This document shows positions 1 to 5,369 of a stretch of 5,369 bases of DNA, piece after piece. The notes below the pieces were generated by a model. It made no database searches. It was not told where the DNA came from and worked only from the letters and a program-made list of their open reading frames with translations. Each line of letters starts with the position of its first letter. Within the stretch, counting starts at the first letter, position 1. A program made the translations under genes and the position numbers. The stretch is from an uncultured Clostridia bacterium (lineage in GTDB: Bacteria > Bacillota > Clostridia > Oscillospirales > CAG-272): contig CAMFEL010000132.1 in assembly GCA_945949385.1 (NCBI GenBank), positions 1 to 5,369 of the forward strand, read 5' to 3'.

Positions 1-150
1 GGCGCGAGGCAGAGCCTCGCATATACCCACCGGGGTGCGGGGCATAGCCCCGTATATATCCCGTGGAGCGCGGGGGCGGAGCCCCGTTCGTGGTCGGGGT
101 GCGGGGCAGAGCCTCGCATATACCCACCGGGGCGCGGGTCGGAGTCCGAC
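1..150. repeat. Cluster of GC-rich palindromic repeats
   Basis: Five short inverted repeats follow one another, most with a 3-nt loop. They are GCGAGGC-AGA-GCCTCGC (4-20), CGGGGC-ATA-GCCCCG (38-52), GGGGC-GGA-GCCCC (73-85), GCGGGGC-AGA-GCCTCGC with one G-U pair (101-117), and GTCGG-AGT-CCGAC (138-150). A 27-nt segment is duplicated exactly at 9-35 and 106-132, and the 13-mer GGGGTGCGGGGCA occurs at 32-44 and 96-108. The units are joined by related linkers such as ATATACCCACCGGGG. The left end is cut by the window, so the full extent is unknown. The stems differ while keeping their pairing, which suggests a REP-like intergenic element family, but no transposase or other protein is visible. The open frame crossing this block encodes only Arg/Gly/Pro-rich repeat translation and is not a gene. 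Confidence 0.85.
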
Positions 151-221
151 AGCGTCTTATGCTCTTTTGCTGAGGGCGGCAGGAAAGTTCAAAAAATCAA
201 AATCCGATTTCCCGTTTTCTA

Positions 222-250
222 TTGACTTTTAAGAAAGCCTCTGTCATAAT
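222..250 (+). promoter_or_regulatory. Sigma-A-type promoter for the Asp-box protein gene
   Basis: TTGACT at 222-227 (5 of 6 to the -35 consensus) is separated by exactly 17 nt from CATAAT at 245-250 (5 of 6 to the -10 consensus). The predicted transcription start is near 257. The stretch just upstream, about 190-221, contains A-rich and T-rich tracts that could act as an UP element. The promoter lies about 70 nt before the start codon at 324 and points into that gene, separating it from the repeat block on the left. No clear operator palindrome overlaps the promoter. Confidence 0.8.
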
Positions 251-262
251 AGCCTTACTTCT

Positions 263-303
263 GCGGCGTGGCGTCGGCAAAGAGAGACGCGCGGGAAAGC
301 CGC
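263..303 (+). promoter_or_regulatory. Possible stem-loop in the 5' leader
   Basis: The predicted leader (about 257-323) can fold on itself. GCGGC at 263-267 pairs with GCCGC at 299-303, enclosing an inner stem of GCGTC (271-275) with GACGC (286-290). The structure ends 7 nt before the GGAGG ribosome binding site at 311-315, so it leaves that site exposed. It matches no riboswitch class I recognise. It may simply be a stabilising 5' hairpin or a chance pairing in GC-rich DNA. Confidence 0.3.
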
Positions 304-323
304 TTTGAACGGAGGCAAACCGA

Positions 324-1418
324 ATGAGCTATTCAATTAAACTGTTATCCGATGAATGTATGGGTCTGGGGCACTATGCCTGCAACGAGACCGTTTCCGG
401 GGACGGCAGGATTTTTCTGCCTTATTCCTGCGCCGACGGCAAATTTACTCTGATGTCCGAGGACGGCGGCGTAAGCTGGAAGAAATCCGAGCTTAAAGGC
501 GAGCGCCCATTCAACTCTTTTCTGAGGCTGTCCGACGGGACTTATCTTGCGGTGTCCTTTGGAAACGCCGTTTTCAGTTCCATTTTCGACAAGAATCAGG
601 AGAAGATTCCCTACTGCGCGGCAATTTACCGCGCCGAAAGCTTTGACGATGTGGTAAGCGGCAGGGTGGACACCGAGTTCTGTATGATAGACATCCCCCG
701 CCTTTCCGCCGGCTACGGCGATTCCGGCAACGCTTTCGCCGGATGTATGTCCCAGCTTCTTCAGCTTTCCAACGGCGATATTGTGGCCATGATGTACGGT
801 CAATTCAAGGACGACACCACTCTTTGCCCGTATTTTGAGCAATACGGCGGCTACAAGTTTTATCTGTACCGTGTGTGGACCGTCGTGTCCCACGACATGG
901 GCAGAACATGGGAGTACGGCACAACCCTTGCAGACTGTCAGACCTACCCTATTGCCGATGTCAACGCCGAGGGCTACTGCGAGCCTTTCTGCATAGAGAC
1001 GGAACCCGGTCACCTTTGCGCCGTACTGCGAACGGGCGGTCACGAGGTCGTTTCTCCGCTGTACTGCACTCACTCCTACGACTTCGGCAAAACATGGGAG
1101 GCTCCATATGAAATATGCTCCTGGGGCGTTCTGCCGAAGATTATCAAAATGCAGGACGGTACCCTTGCCATGACTACGGGACACAAGCACAATGTGCTGC
1201 TGTTTTCGGGCGACAGCGGCCGCACCTGGAGCGAGCCCTGCATGGTGGAATACTGCGACGGGCTGTGGGGCAATTCCCCCTCCGGGTACAACACCATAGT
1301 GGAAAGCCGACCGGGAGAAATTACTATCGTATTCGACGACCCCAAGGCGCTGACGGATCAGCCCGAGGGGCACAAGCGTCAGGTATACATCCGCCGATAC
1401 AAGGTGGTAAAGGACTGA
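324..1418 (+). CDS. Sialidase-fold (Asp-box/BNR repeat) protein, cytoplasmic
   Basis: A 364-residue protein of the sialidase/neuraminidase superfamily (six-bladed beta-propeller). Four Asp-boxes of the form S-x-D-x-G-x-x-W are visible at residues 45-52, 189-196, 251-258 and 295-302. E220 and R236 are 16 residues apart in a CEPF...VLRTGG context, like the Glu and second triad Arg of GH33 sialidases, and Y322 in SGYNTIVE matches the region of the catalytic Tyr. The usual N-terminal FRIP/YRIP motif with the first triad Arg is not visible, and where the third Arg is expected before the last Asp-box I see GHKHN. True sialidase activity is therefore uncertain; a related glycosidase or lyase is possible. 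No signal peptide or membrane segment is seen, so it should act in the cytoplasm, perhaps on imported sugars. It has 15 cysteines (about 4%). The ATG start is supported by GGAGG at 311-315, 8 nt upstream. It has its own promoter and terminator, so it is probably monocistronic. Confidence 0.85.
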   Translation: MSYSIKLLSDECMGLGHYACNETVSGDGRIFLPYSCADGKFTLMSEDGGVSWKKSELKGERPFNSFLRLSDGTYLAVSFGNAVFSSIFDKNQEKIPYCAAIYRAESFDDVVSGRVDTEFCMIDIPRLSAGYGDSGNAFAGCMSQLLQLSNGDIVAMMYGQFKDDTTLCPYFEQYGGYKFYLYRVWTVVSHDMGRTWEYGTTLADCQTYPIADVNAEGYCEPFCIETEPGHLCAVLRTGGHEVVSPLYCTHSYDFGKTWEAPYEICSWGVLPKIIKMQDGTLAMTTGHKHNVLLFSGDSGRTWSEPCMVEYCDGLWGNSPSGYNTIVESRPGEITIVFDDPKALTDQPEGHKRQVYIRRYKVVKD

Positions 1419-1459
1419 GACATGTTCCGCGCTTTGCGCGCTGTCAAGATAATACGGAT

Positions 1460-1491
1460 AAAAATGGGACTGCCGCGGCAGTTCCCTTTCT
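1460..1491 (+). terminator. Intrinsic terminator after the Asp-box protein gene
   Basis: A run of five A residues (1460-1464) precedes a hairpin at 1466-1486. Its arms are GGGA-CTGCC and GGCAG-T-TCCC, with one bulged T, and it is followed by TTTCT. The hairpin is GC-rich and stands about 48 nt after the stop codon. The T-tract is short and interrupted, so termination may be incomplete. The A-tract on the left could let the element also work on the opposite strand. Confidence 0.7.
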
Positions 1492-1580
1492 GAATCCCGG
1501 AGGCCATATGCTGCCGCCCTCAATTGCGCGGCATTATACTCATTTCCGCAGAAACTTTGAAGCAAATGAAGACAAAAGCG

Positions 1581-1632
1581 TTGAAATGCGGCGCGGGGTA
1601 TGTTAATATAATATAATAAGAACGGTTATAAT
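1581..1632 (+). promoter_or_regulatory. AT-rich promoter region before the aminotransferase operon
   Basis: Three exact TATAAT hexamers lie at 1607-1612, 1612-1617 (sharing one base with the first) and 1627-1632, in an AT-rich island within otherwise GC-rich DNA. The best -35 candidate is TTGAAA at 1581-1586, which is 20 nt from the first TATAAT and so longer than the ideal 17. TTAATA at 1603-1608 is 18 nt before the third TATAAT, but that arrangement would give a very short leader. I infer a promoter here because the preceding gene ends in a terminator and the next four genes are closely packed. The exact -10/-35 pair cannot be decided by eye. Confidence 0.55.
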
Positions 1633-1633
1633 G

Positions 1634-1641
1634 AAAGGATG
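1634..1641 (+). promoter_or_regulatory. Ribosome binding site deciding the aminotransferase start
   Basis: AAAGGATG resembles the Shine-Dalgarno consensus AAAGGAGG. It ends 9 nt before the ATG at 1651, a normal spacing. The alternative in-frame ATG at 1639 lies inside this element with no usable SD of its own, so the downstream ATG is preferred. Confidence 0.6.
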
Positions 1642-1650
1642 AAGAATAAA

Positions 1651-2844
1651 ATGGAATACCGCTTTTCAGATAAAATGAGAGAGCTTAAGCCCTCCGCTAT
1701 ACGCGAAATTTTCAAGAGTCTTTCCGATCCGGAGATCATCAGCTTTGCCGCGGGAAATCCCTCACCTCTGTCCTTCCCCGTGGAGGATCTTGCGCGCATT
1801 TCTGCGGACATTTTCGCAAACTCCTCCGTACAGGCGCTGCAGTACAGCGTTACCGAGGGCTATCCGCCCTTGAGAGAAGCGGCAAAAAAGCGTATGAAGG
1901 AAAAGTTTAGTATTGACCGCGAGGGGGATATGACCATTATCACCTCCGGCGGTCAGCAGGGTATTGAGCTTGCCTGCAAGGCGCTGTGCAACGAGGGAGA
2001 CACCGTTATCTGCGAGGATCCTACCTTTATCGGCGCGCTGAACGCTTTCCGCTCCTGCGGCGCAAAGACCGTGGGACTTCCCGTGGGGGAGGACGGCATC
2101 GACTCAGCCGCCCTTGACAGAATGCTTACTGAAAACAGCCGCGCACGGCTCATATATCTTATCCCCACTTTCCAGAACCCCGGCGGCTTTACCATGCCGG
2201 AAAAGAAGCGGCGCGAGATTTACGAGATCGCCGTCCGTCATCAGGTTATGATACTGGAGGACAACCCTTACGGAGAGCTGCGCTTTGACGGTGAGGACAT
2301 TCCTACTGTCAAGAGCATGGACACCGAGGGGATTGTGCTTTATTCTTCCTCTTTCTCAAAGATTTTGTCTGCCGGTATGCGCGTGGGCTATCTTTGCGGA
2401 CCCGAGCCCGTAGTGCAGAAAATGGTGGTGGCAAAGCAGAGCGAGGATGTTCACACCAATATTTTCTTTCAGATGCTGACCTACCGCTATATGACGGAGT
2501 GCGATTTAGACGGGCACATCAAGGAAATCAACGACCTTTACAGGGCAAAATGCACCCTTATGCTGAAAACTCTCGACGAGTCCATGCCTGAGGGCGTAAC
2601 CTACACCCGTCCCCAGGGCGGCCTATTTATATGGATGACTCTGCCCGATAAGATAAAAATGGAGGATTTCGTAAACCGCGCCATTAAGAGCAAGGTGGCG
2701 GTGGTGCCCGGAAACACCTTCCTTTGCGACACAGAGGCGCGCATCAACGCGGTGCGTCTGAACTACTCTACCCCCTCCGATGAGGATATTGTCCGCGGCT
2801 GCCGTATTCTCGGCGAGGTGGCAAAGGAGATGCTTTCAGAATAA
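1651..2844 (+). CDS. PLP-dependent aminotransferase, class I/II (LysN/2-aminoadipate type)
   Basis: A 397-residue fold-type I aminotransferase, resembling LysN-type 2-aminoadipate and KAT II-like aminotransferases. It should move an amino group between an amino acid and a 2-oxo acid in the cytosol; the exact substrate cannot be read from sequence. Numbering from the chosen start, SGGQQ at 99-103 is the PLP phosphate-binding loop. N176 in PTFQNPGG and D204/Y207 in EDNPYGELRF contact the cofactor ring. K237 in SSSFSKILSAGMRVGY is the Schiff-base lysine, R244 binds phosphate, and R369 in RLNYS binds the substrate carboxylate. The N-terminal segment ending FAAGNPSPLSFP is typical of the family. 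Length is normal and no residue seems missing. There is no N-terminal GntR-type helix-turn-helix, so it is an enzyme and not a MocR regulator. An in-frame ATG at 1639 would add four residues (MKNK) but has no properly spaced SD. It is probably first in an operon with ppa, 61 nt downstream. Confidence 0.9.
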   Translation: MEYRFSDKMRELKPSAIREIFKSLSDPEIISFAAGNPSPLSFPVEDLARISADIFANSSVQALQYSVTEGYPPLREAAKKRMKEKFSIDREGDMTIITSGGQQGIELACKALCNEGDTVICEDPTFIGALNAFRSCGAKTVGLPVGEDGIDSAALDRMLTENSRARLIYLIPTFQNPGGFTMPEKKRREIYEIAVRHQVMILEDNPYGELRFDGEDIPTVKSMDTEGIVLYSSSFSKILSAGMRVGYLCGPEPVVQKMVVAKQSEDVHTNIFFQMLTYRYMTECDLDGHIKEINDLYRAKCTLMLKTLDESMPEGVTYTRPQGGLFIWMTLPDKIKMEDFVNRAIKSKVAVVPGNTFLCDTEARINAVRLNYSTPSDEDIVRGCRILGEVAKEMLSE

Positions 2845-2905
2845 ACTCTCAGACAGAAATTGTTTTGGCGCAAACACCTACGGTATGTGAAAGGAGCATT
2901 GCAGT

Positions 2906-3448
2906 ATGAATATCTGGCACGATATGCCCGCAGAGAGAATTACTCCGGAGCGTTTTTCCGCGGTAATTGAAATATCAAAGGGAAGCAAGAACAAGTACGA
3001 GCTTGACAAACAGACGGGACTTATCCGCCTTGACCGCATACTTTATACATCTACCCACTATCCCGCAAACTACGGCTTTATTCCACGCACCTACGCGGAC
3101 GATCTTGACCCGCTGGATGTTCTGGTCATGTGCTCGGAGGAAATACTGCCCATGACGCTGGTGGATGTATACCCCATAGGCGTTATACGGATGATAGATC
3201 AGGGAAAGCTTGACGAAAAGATTATCGCAATACCTTTCAGCGACCCGAACTACAATATTTACCATTCCGTTTACGAGCTGCCCAAGCACATTTTCAGCGA
3301 AATGTGCCACTTTTTCACCGTTTACAAGCAGCTTGAGGAAAAGGACACGGCGGTGGACGATCTTGACGGTCCCGAAGAGGCAAAGAAAATAATCGCCAAT
3401 GCCATAGACAGCTATGAAAGGCTGTACGGCGGCAAAAAGACGGACTGA
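2906..3448 (+). CDS. ppa: Inorganic pyrophosphatase, family I (soluble)
   Basis: A 180-residue cytosolic enzyme that hydrolyses pyrophosphate to two phosphates and so drives biosynthetic reactions that release PPi; it needs Mg2+. By comparison with the E. coli enzyme, E22, K30, E32 and R44 sit in the first active-site strands and YPANYGFIP (52-60) matches the conserved YPxNYG segment. D66 and D71 in DLDPLDVLV, together with D98 and D103, match the metal-binding aspartates, and K105 follows in DEKIIAIP. The signature position after D66 is Leu, where Gly, Asn, Asp or Ser is usual; all acidic ligands are kept, so it should be active. Length is normal for a bacterial family I PPase. The ATG has AAGGAG at 2891-2896, 9 nt upstream. 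It lies between the aminotransferase (61-nt gap) and obg (50-nt gap) with no terminator, so it is probably co-transcribed. Confidence 0.95.
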   Translation: MNIWHDMPAERITPERFSAVIEISKGSKNKYELDKQTGLIRLDRILYTSTHYPANYGFIPRTYADDLDPLDVLVMCSEEILPMTLVDVYPIGVIRMIDQGKLDEKIIAIPFSDPNYNIYHSVYELPKHIFSEMCHFFTVYKQLEEKDTAVDDLDGPEEAKKIIANAIDSYERLYGGKKTD

Positions 3449-3451
3449 GCG

Positions 3452-3465
3452 CGGCAGTAGTGCCG
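3452..3465 (+). other. Small stem-loop between ppa and obg
   Basis: CGGCA (3452-3456) and TGCCG (3461-3465) form a 5-bp stem with a GTAG loop, starting 4 nt after the ppa stop codon. No T-run follows, so it is not an intrinsic terminator. It could be an mRNA processing or 3'-end stabilising element within the operon, or a chance pairing. Confidence 0.25.
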
Positions 3466-3482
3466 ACGCCGGGCTTGGCAAA

Positions 3483-3488
3483 GGGAGG
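3483..3488 (+). promoter_or_regulatory. Ribosome binding site deciding the obg start
   Basis: GGGAGG lies 10 nt before the ATG at 3499. It excludes the upstream in-frame GTG at 3460, which would place this SD inside the coding region and add 13 residues foreign to the Obg family, whose proteins begin with a motif like MFIDKIQI. Confidence 0.85.
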
Positions 3489-3498
3489 CAAACCACAG

Positions 3499-4791
3499 AT
3501 GTTTATAGATAAAATACAGATTTCCGCGAAAGCGGGCGCCGGCGGCAACGGCAGCGTGTCCTTTCGGCGGGAAAAATATGTTGCCAAAGGCGGTCCCGAC
3601 GGAGGAGACGGCGGTCGGGGCGGAAATATTGTTTTCCGCATTGACGAGGGTGCCAACACCCTTCTTTACTTCCGCTATAAGCGCAAGTTTGCGGCAGAGA
3701 ACGGCGGCGACGGCATGGGCGGCAAAATGCACGGCAAAAACGGCGCCGATCTTTATATACCCGTGCCCCGCGGCACCATCGTCAGGGACGCCGCAAGCGG
3801 AAAGATAATCAAGGATATGTCGGACGGAGAGGATTTTGTCATATGCCGAGGCGGCAGAGGGGGCTGGGGCAACAAGCATTTTGCCACTCCCACAAGGCAA
3901 ATACCCCGATTTGCCAAAAACGGCATTCCGGGGGAGGAAAAGGAGCTTCTTTTGGAGCTTAAAATGATAGCCGATGTGGGACTTGTGGGGCTTCCCTCGG
4001 CGGGTAAAAGCTCGCTTTTGGCAAGCGTTTCCGCGGCTCGTCCGAAAATTGCGGACTATCATTTTACCACTCTTGAGCCAAATCTCGGCGTAGTCAATAC
4101 AGGCGAGGAAAGAGGCTTTGTTATGGCGGACATTCCCGGGCTTATTGAGGGCGCGGGAGAGGGCGCAGGTCTGGGACACGATTTTCTGCGCCATATAGAG
4201 CGCTGCCGTCTGCTGGTGCAGGTGGTAGATGCTTCCGGTATTGAGGGCAGAGACCCCTGCGACGATCTGAATACCATATCGGGAGAGCTTGAGAGTTTTT
4301 CTCCCGAGCTTGCGGCAAGGCCGAGAATTGTTGCAGCAAACAAATGCGACCTGATCGACGGCGACAGCGAGCAGCTTCTCCGTCTTGAGGCGTTGGCGGA
4401 CGCAGCGGGCTACCCTGTTGTACGCATTTCCACCGCAACGCGCAGCGGTCTTGACACTTTGCTTCATATGATAGAGCGGGAGCTGTCAAAGCTGCCTCCC
4501 GTGACCGTTTACGAAGCGGAGCTTACTCCCGAGGACGCGGAGCGGGAACGCTACGAAAACGCAGTACCCGAGGACACGGTCATAAAAAGAGCCGACGACG
4601 GCGCATATGAGTGCAGCGGCAAATGGCTTGAAAAGCTTTGCGGGCGCATTTATTTCGACGACCGCGAGTCACTTATGTATTTCCAGAAGTCCCTTAATGA
4701 CAGCGGCATAATCGAAAAGCTGCGTGAGGCGGGCTGTACGGAGGGCTGTACGGTCAGAATGTTCGGCATAGAATTTGATTTTGTAGACTGA
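3499..4791 (+). CDS. obgE: Obg family GTPase (ribosome assembly, CgtA)
   Basis: A 430-residue GTPase that binds the large ribosomal subunit late in assembly; the family is also linked to the stringent response through (p)ppGpp, and it is usually essential. Three domains are visible. The glycine-rich Obg domain (about 1-158) starts MFIDKIQISAKAGAGGNG and contains many GG pairs. The G domain (about 159-330) has G1 GLPSAGKSS (164-172), G2 with FTT at 189-191, G3 DIPGLIEGAG (211-220), G4 NKCD (281-284) and G5 STATRSG (311-317). The C-terminal OCT domain (about 340-430) includes SGKWLEKLCGRIYFDD. G1 has Ala168 where many relatives have Val, a normal variant. All nucleotide-binding motifs are intact and the length is typical for Firmicutes. 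Its stop codon overlaps the start of the rRNA methyltransferase gene by one base (TGATG), suggesting translational coupling between two ribosome-maturation proteins. Confidence 0.97.
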   Translation: MFIDKIQISAKAGAGGNGSVSFRREKYVAKGGPDGGDGGRGGNIVFRIDEGANTLLYFRYKRKFAAENGGDGMGGKMHGKNGADLYIPVPRGTIVRDAASGKIIKDMSDGEDFVICRGGRGGWGNKHFATPTRQIPRFAKNGIPGEEKELLLELKMIADVGLVGLPSAGKSSLLASVSAARPKIADYHFTTLEPNLGVVNTGEERGFVMADIPGLIEGAGEGAGLGHDFLRHIERCRLLVQVVDASGIEGRDPCDDLNTISGELESFSPELAARPRIVAANKCDLIDGDSEQLLRLEALADAAGYPVVRISTATRSGLDTLLHMIERELSKLPPVTVYEAELTPEDAERERYENAVPEDTVIKRADDGAYECSGKWLEKLCGRIYFDDRESLMYFQKSLNDSGIIEKLREAGCTEGCTVRMFGIEFDFVD

Positions 4792-5369
4792 TGACGGAAA
4801 CCGAAAAAAACACGGCATTGCCGGAAGGATTCAAAAAGCGCTCCCGGGCGCTTTTTGACACGGAGGAGGAATACCGCCGTTTTATCGTCGCCCTTGAAAG
4901 CGGCGCCGCGGTGCGCTCTTTGCGGATAAACACACTGAAGGCGGGAGAAACGGCCGTAGAACATCTTCTTTCACATATGCAATTTGAGCCGCTTCCCTAC
5001 GGCGGGGGATATATTTTCAGAAGCGACGGCATAGGAGCCGCCCCTTTGCATCACGCGGGCGCCTTTTATGTGCAGGACCCCGGCGCCATGAGTGCGGCGG
5101 AGGCTGTGCGCGACATCGTAACTCCGGATTTCAAGGTGCTTGATATGTGCGCCGCTCCCGGCGGAAAAAGCGCTCAGCTTGCAGCTTTTCTTACCGACAG
5201 CGGAGGCGGAATACTGGTATCAAACGAAACGGACAGGGGGCGTGCCGCCATACTTCGCGGGAACACGGAGCGAATGGGACATCGACGTACCGTGGTCACA
5301 AACGCGCCACCCCGAAGAATCGCCGAGGATTTCCCCGCATTTTTCGACCTTGTGCTGACGGACGCCCCC
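4791..5369 (+). CDS. RsmB/NOP-family rRNA m5C methyltransferase, 5' part
   Basis: An open frame of 193 codons runs from the ATG overlapping the obg stop to the window edge, with no stop codon. The protein belongs to the NOL1/NOP2/Sun (RsmF-like) group, which uses S-adenosylmethionine to methylate cytosine C5 in rRNA. Seen directly: an N-terminal segment LPEGFKKRSRALF (10-22), RSLRINTLK (42-50), the family hallmark YVQDPGAMSA (93-102), SAM-binding motif I in VLDMCAAPGGKS (116-127), motif II acid around E146 in VSNETDR, and the start of motif IV, DAP, at 191-193. The catalytic cysteines of motifs IV and VI lie beyond the edge. Relatives are roughly 430-470 residues, so more than half is missing. 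There is no NusB-like N-terminal domain, so it is not RsmB; RsmF-like is the best fit, but the target cytosine is unknown. No Shine-Dalgarno sequence precedes the ATG, so translation probably depends on ribosomes finishing obg. Confidence 0.9.
   Translation, partial: MTETEKNTALPEGFKKRSRALFDTEEEYRRFIVALESGAAVRSLRINTLKAGETAVEHLLSHMQFEPLPYGGGYIFRSDGIGAAPLHHAGAFYVQDPGAMSAAEAVRDIVTPDFKVLDMCAAPGGKSAQLAAFLTDSGGGILVSNETDRGRAAILRGNTERMGHRRTVVTNAPPRRIAEDFPAFFDLVLTDAP

Noticed and set aside
1..150. Possible CRISPR array
   Set aside because: There are no regular repeat-spacer units: the palindromes differ from one another, intervals are uneven, and no cas gene is present.
35..232. A 65-codon plus-strand frame across the repeat block
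   Set aside because: The translation is a Gly/Arg/Pro-rich reading of the palindromic repeats with no SD, and its end overlaps the promoter -35 region.
311..321. The 11-mer GGAGGCAAACC occurs before both the Asp-box gene (311-321) and obg (3484-3494)
   Set aside because: Both copies contain the SD, which explains half the match. Several shared 11-mers are expected by chance in a window this long, and no wider similarity surrounds them.
345..1565. A 406-codon open frame on the minus strand opposite the Asp-box gene
   Set aside because: It mirrors the coding frame of a gene with clear Asp-box motifs, its translation shows no recognisable domain, and no SD or promoter precedes it. Long antisense frames are expected where GC-biased codons rarely yield stops.
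1639..1650. Aminotransferase start at the first in-frame ATG
   Set aside because: It has no correctly spaced SD; AAAGGATG at 1634-1641 is placed well only for the ATG at 1651. This is a preference rather than proof.
2845..2905. Possible separate promoter or terminator before ppa
   Set aside because: TTGTTT at 2860-2865 has only a poor -10 partner (TATGTG), and the small TGTTT/AAACA pairing lacks a T-run. Read-through from the aminotransferase gene is simpler.
3460..3498. Extended Obg start at the GTG at 3460
   Set aside because: The extra 13 residues do not fit the family and would cover the strong GGGAGG site that properly serves the ATG at 3499.
3412..4467. A 351-codon minus-strand open frame opposite obg
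   Set aside because: Shadow of the well-conserved Obg coding sequence; the translation resembles no family and has no start signals.
5140..5358. A 72-codon plus-strand frame near the right edge
   Set aside because: It is out of frame with the methyltransferase, whose SAM-binding motif is read in the other frame through the same DNA.

Overview
The window looks like chromosomal DNA from a fairly GC-rich Firmicute, most likely an anaerobic gut-type Clostridia (Oscillospiraceae/Ruminococcaceae-like). This rests on the strong GGAGG-type ribosome binding sites, the style of the pyrophosphatase, Obg and NOP-family methyltransferase proteins, and a block of GC-rich palindromic repeats of a kind common in such genomes. 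The taxonomic call is inference; no rRNA or other marker is present. All supported genes lie on the + strand.

Layout: positions 1-150 hold a cluster of short GC-rich palindromes with a duplicated 27-nt segment, cut by the left window edge. An AT-rich stretch then leads into a very good sigma-A-type promoter (TTGACT-17 nt-CATAAT, 222-250) and a structured 5' leader. These serve a single gene (324-1418) for a cytoplasmic Asp-box/sialidase-fold protein, which ends at an intrinsic terminator (1460-1491). The 1492-1650 gap carries an AT-rich promoter region for the next unit.

That second unit is a tightly packed housekeeping run: a PLP-dependent aminotransferase of the LysN/2-aminoadipate type (1651-2844), family I inorganic pyrophosphatase ppa (2906-3448), the ribosome-assembly GTPase Obg (3499-4791) and the 5' part of an RsmB/NOP-family rRNA m5C methyltransferase (4791-window end). 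The gaps are 61, 50 and -1 nt and no terminator lies between the genes, so they are probably co-transcribed. Obg and the methyltransferase share a ribosome-maturation theme. Pyrophosphatase supports anabolic metabolism in general. The aminotransferase has no obvious functional link to the rest.

I see no mobile element, CRISPR array, tRNA/rRNA or defence system. The most interesting items are the palindromic repeat block, the sialidase-fold protein whose arginine triad looks incomplete, and the SD-less one-base overlap between obg and the methyltransferase gene. I found no convincing previously undescribed system here.
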